From Megamerina dolium (Eukaryota > Arthropoda > Insecta > Diptera > Megamerinidae), in contig OY978525.1 of NCBI GenBank assembly GCA_963854835.1, positions 71,475,628-71,539,627 on the forward strand: a stretch of 64,000 nt of DNA, given 5' to 3'. This document shows, in pieces, positions 63,925 through 64,000 of this stretch. How positions within the stretch are numbered: the first letter of the stretch is position 1; each line of letters opens with the position of its first letter. The notes beneath the pieces were generated by a model. That model did not search any database and was not told the origin of the DNA. It worked only from the letters and a program-made list of their open reading frames with translations. A program made the position numbers and the translations under genes.

Positions 63925-64000
63925 TCCACCATGAACACAGAATCACATTTGATACAGCGAACTTTGCATTCGTCATTTGTTTTTTGAAAAAATTGATATT

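Overview
This 64 kb window looks like nuclear DNA of an insect, most likely a brachyceran fly. A tephritid fruit fly is my best guess, but that is an inference. The evidence is AT-rich DNA with long (TA)n tracts, GT-AG introns of only 54-77 bp, and a typical fly mobile-element fauna: errantivirus, gypsy-like and BEL/Pao LTR elements; RTE-, LOA-, I- and jockey-like non-LTR elements; Tc1-like, PIF/Harbinger and hAT-like DNA transposons; and a tRNA-derived SINE. I found no convincing single-copy host gene. Nearly all recognisable coding sequence belongs to transposons, much of it nested and decayed, as in pericentromeric DNA or a transposon-rich (possibly piRNA-cluster-like) locus.

Layout. 0.2-2.8 kb: integrase scrap and a minus-strand RTE-like element (endonuclease then reverse transcriptase). 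3.5-8.9 kb: decayed minus-strand errantivirus (gag, RT remnant, integrase, env) whose integrase is split by a second RTE copy with a 14-bp target duplication; its leader carries an array of small hairpins with a conserved loop. 9.4-11.1 kb: LOA-like pieces. 11.8-15.7 kb: a TA microsatellite containing two different Tc1-like elements side by side, ending in a SINE. 16.1-17.7 kb: another LOA-like copy. 17.9-24 kb: AT-rich DNA with direct, tandem and inverted repeats. 24.1-26.6 kb: BEL/Pao-like gag/protease remnant.

27.4-33.1 kb: nearly full-length gypsy-like element (here 'family G', minus strand) whose Gag begins with a SAP-like domain. 33.3-39.7 kb: decayed LOA-like element with an I-like element inserted in its RNase H region. 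40.8-42.3 kb: family G integrase fragment and solo-LTR pieces. 42.6-55.3 kb: one BEL/Pao element on the minus strand, bounded by CAAAG duplications, its 3' LTR broken by a PIF/Harbinger transposon and its leader broken by a second, internally deleted family G copy. 55.9-58.3 kb: jockey-like and other non-LTR remnants. 58.3-61.1 kb: AT-rich DNA with no supported gene. 61.1-62.7 kb: second copy of the Tc1-B element. 63-63.9 kb: hAT-like remnant running toward the window edge.

The genes do not form a pathway; they are the gag, pol, env and transposase genes of separate elements. The best-preserved ones are the Tc1-A transposase (12274-13359), the Harbinger transposase (42909-44162), the family G gag (31279-32682) and the integrase frames at 27908-29251 and 52235-53602. 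Both of these integrases carry Asn in place of the first catalytic Asp, while an older fragment keeps Asp.
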